Assembly (NCBI RefSeq): GCF_000189635.1
Contig: NW_002476432.1
Coordinates: 372,001 to 436,000 of the forward strand
Reading direction: 5' to 3'
Length of the DNA: 64,000 bases
Origin: Tetrahymena thermophila SB210
Lineage: Eukaryota > Ciliophora > Oligohymenophorea > Hymenostomatida > Tetrahymenidae
A program made the position numbers and the translations under genes. Positions within the stretch are counted from its first letter, which is position 1; each line of letters opens with the position of its first letter. Under the pieces are notes generated by a model. It ran no database searches. It saw only the letters and a list, made by a program, of their open reading frames with translations, and was not told the DNA's origin. Shown one piece after another: positions 51,617 through 61,418 of the stretch.

Positions 51617-52374
51617 TTATATTCGGAAAAAACTTTGAATAAATATCACTTGATATCTTACTAACTCTTTTTCGTATTAGTTTGCAATTATTTTTCAACT
51701 TAAATACCTATTTTTAAGCTAAGTTTCTAATTAAATCTTAATCAATTATTTTTCGCTTATCTAAAATATTTATATTGAAAGATATTTAATTTAAATATAA
51801 ATTTTTGATATAATTTATGGATTAATAAATTAATACAAAATACTCATGTATGTTTTTAATTAATATTGCTTGTAGGCATTTAAATCAATCTAAATATCTA
51901 TCTGACTGATACCTTCTTTTTAATTCTTCTACAAAAATAAATAAATAAATAAATATCCATCAACTTGAAATTAATTAGATAACAAAATATTTTTAAAGCC
52001 TTCTATTCAATAATTATTTAAAAAAATAAAATTAATGCAACCAAATTTTACCCGCTTAAAAATATATTAAAAATAGTTTCTTTTATCATTTAAAAATATT
52101 AATTTTAAAATAAAATTATTTTTAAAATTAACTAATTCCTATAACAGCAAATTTATTTCATTTAAATATACCTTTAAAAGAAAACAAATATCTTAATAAC
52201 CTAAAAAAAATATTAATTTCCTTCTTTTTAATAATATGATATTAATTTAATAGATTTAAATAATTAACAAAAAAAATTAGGAATTAAATAATTTAACTTT
52301 CTTCTTTTCTTATGTGTTTTGAAAATTAATTATATTTGTAACTTAAAAAATAAAAAAATAAAAATTTAATAATA

Positions 52375-52442
<68 letters not shown>

Positions 52443-52693
52443 TAAAATATTAAATTTTTAATGAAAAATGAGTAAATCACATTTAATTACATAACGGGTA
52501 TCATACAGTAGGCTTTAGCTAGTTATTTATCCAAAACCTCCTACTATATAATTTCGGAAGAAAAAAAAAAAAAATCTAATTTAAAAGTTTATTCTTTTGC
52601 ATCTTAAAATTCTAAATAAAAATCTATTTACCAATTTAAACAATGTAAGTAAATAAAGTTTCTTTTGTTTAAACAAACAAAAATAAATTACAA
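51617..52693. other. AT-rich intergenic region with a GATA microsatellite
   Basis: Holds the 5' flank of the TAF5-like gene and the 3' flank of the NACHT gene. It includes the long GATA run at 52374-52442 and an A13 run near 52560. No gene. Confidence 0.6.
52374..52442. repeat. (GATA)n microsatellite
   Basis: About seventeen uninterrupted GATA units, the longest simple repeat in the window. Confidence 0.97.
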
Positions 52694-55600
52694 TCAAACT
52701 TCGTATACTTACTCAAAAATTCTTTGGTTTTTAAATTTAATTGTTATATTATTATTTTATTCTTTAATGCTTATTTCAAAAGTGTTTTAATTAATCCATT
52801 TAAAGTTCGCTTAAATACCATCTACGAGCTTATATCCTTTTTCAATATTCCAGATCTTAAAAACCTTATCTTCTGAACCTGTAACAAGATATTTTCCATC
52901 TTCAGAAAAAGCAACAGAAGTTGCTCCTTATATTTCTCCCTGAATTTTACTAAGGATTTCAAATCCCCTTTCTACATTAATTATTTTGCAAATATTATCT
53001 TACGAGCCTGTTGCTAGGTACTTGCCATCTGCTGAAAAAGAAACAGATATTATCTTTTCACTATTATTTTAAATTACATTTATTAGCTAAAATTATTATT
53101 CTATGCTCCAAATTTTGCAAGTGCTATCATAAGAGCAGGTTGCTAGATACTTACTATCTGCAGAAAAAGCTACAGATGTTACAATTAAACGATGGCCTTG
53201 TATAGTGTTAACCAACTCAAAATTCTTCTAAACATTCCAGATTTTGCAAGTTTTATCATATGACCCAGTTGCAAGATACTTACCATCTGGTGAAAAAGCG
53301 ACCGATTTTATCAATAAATCATGTTCTTTAATAGTATGCATGAGTTTAAATTATTTGCTTACATTCCAGATTTTACAAGTATTATCTTCTGAGCCTGTTG
53401 CTAAATACTTACCATCAGAAGAAAAGGCTACAGAAGTAATATAGTTTATAAGTGCGTCTATGCTTTTATATTGCTTAAAATCTTTTTTAACATTCCAGAT
53501 TTTAAAAGTTGAATCATAAGAACCTGTTATTAGGTACTAGCTATCTGGAGAAAAAGCAACAGAAGAAACGATCCAAGAATGTCCCTTAATAGTAGAAATT
53601 AATTCGAATCCATTTTCTACATTATAAACTTTACAGGTGTTATCTTCTGAGCCAGTTGCAAGATACTTACTATCCTCTGAAAAAGCAACTGAGGTAATTG
53701 TTGAGTTATGTGCTTGAATCTAACTAATAAGTTCATATCCTTTTTGTATATTCCATACTTAATAAGTTTTGTCTTCTGAGCTTGTAGCGAGGTACTTGCA
53801 ATCTTTAGAAAAGGTCACTGAGGTAATTGCTTAAGTATGTCCTTATATTGAGCTGATGAATTCAAATCCTTTCTCAATATTCCAGATCTTGCATGTTGTA
53901 TCCTTAGAGCCTGTTATTAGATGCTTGCTATCAGCAGAAAAAGATATTGATGTAACAGACCAAGTATGTTCTTGAATTTTATTCACTAGCTCAAATCCTT
54001 TTTCGACATTCCAAATATTGCAAGTGTTATCATTAGATCCTGTTGCAAGATATTTCCCATTTTTAGAAAAAGCAACAGAAGTAATTATTTCACTGTGTCC
54101 AGAAATGGAATTGATGAATTCAAATCCTTTTTCAACATTAAATAATTTGCATGTAATGTCTTTAGAGCTTGTGATGAGGTACTTGCAATCTGCTGAAAAA
54201 GCAACTTAAGTAACCATTTCGGTATGCTTTGAAATTGTGTTAACCATTTGAAATTCATTTTCTACAGACCATATTTTGCAAGTAGAATCCACAGAGCCTG
54301 TAGCCATATACTTACCATTTGCAGAAAAAGCAACTGAGTTTATTTGTTAATTATGTCCTTTGATAGTATTTATGAGATTAAATGCATTATCTGGACTTAA
54401 AATTTTGAATGTTCCGTCTTCTAAACTCATAGCAAGATACTTGTCATCTGAAGAAAATGCTAGTGATGTTATTTCAAAAGTGTCTCCTTGTATTGTACTG
54501 ATCAAATTGAATCCTTTCTCAATATTCCATATTTTGCAAGTACTATCAGAGGAACCTATAGCTAGATATTTCCCATTCGTAGAAAAGGTAATTGTTGTAA
54601 TATTTTATTCATAATTGTTAAATACATGAATGAGTTCAATTTTTTCCCCTATTTTCCATAATTTACAAGTTTTATCCATTGAACTAGTAGCAAAATGCTT
54701 TCCATCAGCAGAAAAAGAAACCGATGTAATCCAACCTCTATGTCCTTGGAAAGTGTGCTTTAGTTGGAATTCCTTTTCTACATTCCAAACTATACAATTA
54801 TTATCTATAGAGCTGGTTGCAAAATACTTACCATCATTAGAAAAAGAGACTGAATTGATCGTTTCAAGATGTCCTTCAATAGTGTGGATCAGCTCAAATC
54901 CTTTTTTAACATTAAAGATTTTACAAAAGCAGTTATCTGAACCTATTGCAAGATACTAACTATCAGCAGAAAATGTAATTGAGCTAGCTGTTTAATCACC
55001 TTGAATTTAATTAATTACTTCAAATCCTTTTTGGATATCAAAAATTTAACAATTGTTATAATCATAACTTAGCGCAAGATATTTTCCATCTGCTGAAAAT
55101 GAAGAAATGCTTAAATTACAGGAGGAATCTTCTATAGTCTTTTCTAAAGATAGACTTGGCAAATTATAGATTTTAATTTAATTATTTGAAGAAGTAATAA
55201 TTAAATCGTTAATTAATAAGGATTATTCAGCTTAAATTTTGGTCTTATCTAATATTGTGAAACCATTCTCAATATTACCGTAATGTATTTGATTGTTCTC
55301 TAAGGTAATAGCATATTTTTAATTATGGGTCGAAAAGCTAGCTATCGATTATTAGAATGTATAACAATTAACTCTTTCAAAAGTTTGAGCATCTATTTCA
55401 AAAATAGATTTCTTTGCCGTTATAGCAAATATATTTTTCTTATCTATGTAATGAATACTACTTAAGTTGGAGTTAGTAATCTGATTTGATAGTAATATTT
55501 TACAAGGTTAACCAGTGTTATGACCTATTTCAAATTAGTTGACATAACCAGTTTTTGTTATTGATACTAAAGTGTCCTTGTGAAATATAACCTAATTAAA

Positions 55601-58600
55601 TTAATAGCTATAATCAGTATCAAAATACTTTTAGAAAGCACTCAGCATAGCATTTTTAGTGTTCGAAGTTTCAAAATTGTCTAAGTATTGTTTTTCAATT
55701 AAGGAATTTTCAAAGTTGCAATCTTAAAATTGGACAACTTTACGAGAATGAGAAGATATGTAAGCTTAAGAGAAAGAACATTTTTTGAAAGTCAAGTTAG
55801 GATAAGAAAATTTAGAAATAAATAATGCTGATAATAAATTAGAAGAGCCTATGTCTATTTAACTCTTTTCAGTGTATTTTGAAATTTTAGATTTTTTCAA
55901 AAATTAAATGTATCTATTTGTTTAAGATATTTCTTCCTCAAAATAATTTTGCATGAAAGACTTAGAATCTAGATAAGGTTTCATTAACTTGTAAAGCTTC
56001 AAAAGAATTTACTGCTCAGAAGCATTTTTTTGGCTGCTCATAATGATTTTTTGATTGATGTTAAATTTTTTCAATTCAGATATATCTAATTTAAAAATAT
56101 TTTCTTTATGCTAATCAAAATCGAATTTCATTGCTCTAGCAGCAAAATATTCAAAAAGAGATTTATGTCTGAACTCAAATTCTGGTGATTATTCTTTAAT
56201 AGATGCTTTTTATTCTTGTGGTTTTTAAGAATTTTCATCTTCAAAAGTCAATTTAATTCTCGTTATAACTCTTGAGTCTACATAGTTAAGCAAATCTTAT
56301 TTTAATTCTTCTGCTTCTATCTCATTTTCCTTAAGCAATCTTTAAATTTCATCTCGCAATTAAAAGTTTAAAGAAGTACTCGTTATACTTAAGAAATTAG
56401 ATTTTATCCCTTTCTACATGAACATTTTCATTGCAATAGATTGAAAGTATTCAAAATAACATGATTGTATGCTGGAAATTAATTTTTAGTCTTTCTTATT
56501 TGCTATTTTTTATTATTTTTCAATAAATAATTGAGATTATTTTTTAAATTGCTGCTAGAAAAACAAATCCTGTATTTCTATCTAGTCAGTAGCTGCTTCA
56601 AATGTGTTTAACGTATCTTAATCATTGAGATCTAAATCAGTCATCATTCTTGTTGTGAGATACAAGTTTATAGGCAACTTTAGTAATTCCAGCAATTATT
56701 TATTTTTAAAAATTATTTATTAAATTTTTTCGTAATAAAATTCATTAAAACTCATTTATTCTTTTATCTAAATTTCTTTCTTAAACAATTTAAAATAGTC
56801 TTAAATGTCAGATTCAGTGATTTTTTCAAGTTTTACAATTGAGAAAGAATCATTCTATCCTTAATTTCCATGTTAGTCATAGTAATTAAAATACACTTTA
56901 GCATCTGAAACAGTTATTTTCTCTAACCTTGAAGTGACTATTACTAACGTATTGGCCCACTCATATAATTTAAGCACTTTAAAAACCTTAAAATAATCAC
57001 CTGAGTATTCATCAAAGCCATCTAGCATGATTAATTTATTTCTTTCAGATTTTTTTAACCTTTCTATTTCCTCTGTCTTAATGTGAATGGATTCTAAGTA
57101 TTTCTCAATAGAAGGCTTTTAATTATCCAAAGAGTTACATTTAATTATGAAAGGAATGTAATCAGATTTGCTGTCTGAAGTGTATCCAGAAGTGCGATTC
57201 AATAGCTCAACTTCTAGTTTTTTTAAAAGCATCGATTTTCCAGATCCTCCATCTGCTAACACTGATATTATTTTGCAAGGAGACTTATTTTCTTTATTTA
57301 GTTATTCTTCTTTTGCATTATCTGATGAATCTACATAATTAGGAATTAAGAATTAATTAATAATTTGCTTGATAGCATCTTTTTCCTATGTATCGATTTT
57401 AAATCCATCTTCATAAGTAATCTATTATTTGACATATAAATGGATTGCTTCCAGTAGTACATCATCTTTGTGGGTAATTTAAAGATTTTTTTATCTTTAT
57501 TTAACACTTAATTCCCACATTTCAACAAAATATTTAGCTAACTATTTATCAATATCGCTTTCATTTTGAATTTCATAAGCAAAGTTATTGTAAGATTATT
57601 CATCATTTAAATGCTTCGTCATTTGCTTTTTGAATTAACTTATTTAAAGTAAAATTAACTTTTTATCAAGATGATTATGAATAAAGTCTGCCATAATTTA
57701 ATTTCCTTCATAAATTATTTTAACTGATTTTTGTTTTTCTTATAAATAGTTGGAGACAATACTTATCATAACTTCATCGAATTACCCTTTGCTCTGTTTT
57801 GAAGTTTACAAGATTTAAGCAAAGTATAACAACAATTAAGCTTTTATATATCTGAATTAATGACTCTAGGCAATTAAGCTAGCAATGTTTTTAAGTTTGT
57901 CAACAATACTATCAGAAAACTCTTTGACCTACAAAATATTTGCTAAGTTTAAAATGAGTTCTAACTTATCCTTTTATTATAATTTCTCAGTTAGTTCTAC
58001 TAAGTTATCATTTAATTACTACTTAGATAATAAGTAATTTAATTGCATGTAAGCAAAAAGAAGAGTATCTTTGTTTGTGATATTTATAGATTCTTCTAAA
58101 TAAAAAATAATTTCCTAAACCGGATCATTCTAAAGAAGATTTTAACCCATAACTTTAAGTTTTCTAATCCACAATGCTTGTAAATTATTAGCTAAATTGC
58201 TAGTGTTATAGTCAGTATAAGTTTCAGCTGCGCTATTAACAGCTACTGTCGAAGAATCAGAAGCTATTTAATCAGCAATTTATTAAATTTCTTTAATGAA
58301 ATTTTTAAAGTCATCAAAATTTATTTCTGTTAAATTTTTGATAGCTCCAGCGATACTCACAAAACCAGCGCCAAATTTAGCCACCTAAACCATCTTCTTC
58401 ATAATTTTGTAAGGAAAGCTTTAGTTAAAGGTATCTAAGCCTTATCTTTAAGAATTTAAAGTAATTAAAATCTCAGTGTATTGATATAGGTCCAAGCATG
58501 GATGTCTTTCTCTATTTTCTTTGCAGTATATGCTTAGCTTTTATAGATATTAATTGATTTAATCAATGTCAGATTAAATGGATTACTTTAAATTATTTTA

Positions 58601-60025
58601 TTTGATAATAAGCATGTAATTGATTAATAAATTGATAATGTCAATCACCTTATGTCTAATTTCTTATTAGACAATTTGTTCTCTATAACGATACAGAGTT
58701 TCTTCAATTATTAATCTTACATCTGTCTCAATAACCTTTTCGCTAACCTTTTCAGTAGTAAAATATTCATCATACGATTTATTAAATTTTTTAAAGGACG
58801 TTGCACTGTCATCAAATTCATCTTTTTCAGAATATACTTAAAACTTTTCCATCAAATATTGTTTTTCATTCATAATTTGTTAAATTTACTAATCCTTTTT
58901 AGGAATTGAAAACACCTTAGCCTTACTGCCACAAATGCCTCCTCCACCTAATATTTTTGGAGAATCCAATTTACTTTTACAAAAATTTTGTTGTTTCCAA
59001 GCCAATTTTATGATCTTATTTTTATAAGACTATATATTGTCCTTGGCTATTAAATTTAAAAGATTTTATTATTGCGATTAAGATAAGCTCAAGTTTAATT
59101 ATTATTTTCCAACTGTAATTTGAAATTAAGAATATTAACAAATATTTTATTTCTTTTCTAAATTTTCTTTTAATTTTTCTGAATATTCATTATTATTTAA
59201 TTTTTGAGACATATTAAATGGCTTTATAAATAAATTTGCTTGCTTCTTTTTGGTACAACTTAAAATGGGGTTTGTGTCTTTTTGAATTTATTTAATTTAA
59301 CTTAATGTTTAATGGATTTTTTTATCTACTACTTCATTGTAAAAATGTATTATTTACTATTTGAATGCACGTTATTATTAATCATTGCTTACTGTATCTA
59401 AATCTTTATAAATCTTATAACTATTTTAAGTTTTATAAATATTGTTCTTTATATCTTTTCTTGAAAGGAGAGCTTTTATATTCTACTAAAGCTCCATAGT
59501 TAATTCGTTTTTAATACTATTTTATGAAATTATATTAAATTATACTTTTTCTTAATAGGATAAGCCTAATTATTATTGCAATGATTTTACTAAATACAAT
59601 GAAAAAAGTTTTTTATTATAATAACCGCTCAAGAAAATTAAAATTTCCATATTTGACTCCTCTAATCTTAATAAATTTAATGTTTAAAGCTATTACAAAA
59701 TAAACATATTTTTGTTAAGTTTATTTATTTTGGAGCTATCTAGATCTTAAATTAAGCAATAACAAATCTCATTGTTTATGTCCAAAACTGAAAGTTGCTT
59801 AGAATCTTTTGTTAAAAGCTATTTTAATTTAACAATCATTCTTAGTTCTTTTTAGAATAGATCCAAATAGTATTTCATTAAAACTCCTTTCTCAGATTGA
59901 TCGATTAAGAAATGTTCGAAACCATGGTCCTAGATAACTTCTTAGCTGAGTACATAATTTTTAGTATAAACTCTCTTTGAATTATCTAATTTTTAAGATT
60001 TAGAATCTATCTTTTTACCTTTCAT
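52694..60025 (-). CDS. Giant NACHT/STAND ATPase with about 18 WD40 repeats
   Basis: One uninterrupted frame of 2444 codons (2443 residues), starting [20 protein letters not shown]. An in-frame ATG at 59212 could be a shorter start. Residues 1 to about 900 are helical with no recognised effector domain. The NACHT domain starts about residue 920: Walker [17 protein letters not shown], Walker [14 protein letters not shown] near residue 1000, and the sensor-like [13 protein letters not shown] winged-helix-like and helical region follows. From about residue 1640 to 2400 come repeats of the pattern [25 protein letters not shown], each 41-43 residues. STAND proteins of this layout switch by nucleotide exchange and oligomerise when the repeats bind a ligand. 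Both Walker motifs are intact, so it should be an active switch. It has no introns, unlike most neighbours. The ligand and output are unknown. Confidence 0.9.
52850..55115 (-). repeat. WD40 repeat array, about 18 units of 123-129 bp
   Basis: Units recur every 123-129 bp. The most uniform ones (52,850-54,400) share the core [13 protein letters not shown] with only a few changes, while those nearest the NACHT domain (54,400-55,115) are more diverged (for example [17 protein letters not shown]). The gradient suggests recent amplification or homogenisation toward the C-terminal end. Confidence 0.85.
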
Positions 60026-61418
60026 TATTCTTTTTTGACTTTTTATAATCTACCTTGCAATTAATTAACTTTTTTTCTTAATATAATTACTAATTAATGA
60101 ATTAGAAACGCCTATTTAAACCAAAAAATAGATATATAAAGAGTTGTATCTTATTTGTATTATTGATTGTATATTTAATAAATGTAAATGAAAATAAAAG
60201 GCTTGTGTATTGAGTTATTTCTGAAATTATCGCAATTACAATATATTTAGTATTAATATTAACTAAATGTTGAATGGTTTGTAAATGCGTTATAAATAAA
60301 TCATATAATCAGAATTTAACAAACAATTTAAAACTAATATTTTATTAATTAGAAATAAAATAAAACAATAGTATAATAACAAAATTAAATATTCTATTAG
60401 AGAATCCATTAACCATAAAGCTTCTAACTGAATTAGCCATATGAGAGATATGAGTTCTCATTAAAACTCTATTTCAGCTAAAGGTGCTTTCTTTTGTGTA
60501 TTAGATATAAACTTTTTACACAATATAATAAAAAATAATATTGCTTATTTATTTATAATAGAATTTAATTTATAAGCATTTTTTTTTTTTAAGCGTTAAA
60601 GCTACTCTGAGCTTTATGCTCTTTTTGATTTAATTGATCATTTAAATTTCTTCAAGTGTAAAATAAAAATATTCCTGTTCGTTTTTTGTTGGATAGTATT
60701 ATTATATTATGAGTAAAGTTTAAATTCATAGTAAATCAAGCAAAAACTTTTATATTCAAAATAAAATATTTAAATACTGTTTATCCTCCTAATTATAACC
60801 AAAAAAAAATTTTCTTATATCTTTAAAAAAAATGAGATTAATTATAAAAAATCTTTTTTATATCAATTGCTTCTCATATATCTCCTCATTAGTCAAGTTA
60901 GTTGCTTGGAAGCTCTATATATGACTTTTAATTAATTAAATTTCATAAATAATTGCTTTTCAATATTTTTAGAAGAAGAAAAAAAAAAAATGATATAATA
61001 AAATAATTATTTCAACAAATTAGAAGAAGTAAAATTTATTTTTTATTAATATTCTTAAATTTTATTTTTATGAATTAAAAAGTTTTTAAACTCTTCACTT
61101 TCATCTCATTAGGTTCTAGTTATTAACATGGAGTATTTGATTAATTAATAAGGATATTTTTTATATTTAATTTTCATATTACTAATAATATTATTTTTAT
61201 AATAGAAGTTCTCATTTATATTTATTCATTTTTATCAAAACAAATATTTTTTTTTAATTATTTTAAATAAACTTTCTGTTTCTGTTTCAATTTTTATTTT
61301 ATTTATTTATTTATTTATTTATTATTAATTCAGTTTTTATTTTTTGATATTTATTTTTCTTCATTTTTTTTTATATAAATATTGATTTATCATATATTTT
61401 TCTTTAATATTTAAAAAG
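60026..61418. other. AT-rich intergenic region, possible decayed LRR exon
   Basis: Shared 5' flank of the divergent NACHT and LRR genes. Near 61101-61135 the string CATCTCATTAGGTTCTAGTT resembles the exon core CATCAGGCTTAGGTTCTGGT of the downstream repeats, so it may be a decayed repeat exon. A TTTA run lies at 61291-61324. No promoter motif identified. Confidence 0.45.
61291..61324. repeat. (TTTA)n microsatellite
   Basis: A run of TTTA/ATTT units in the 5' flank of the LRR array. Confidence 0.85.
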
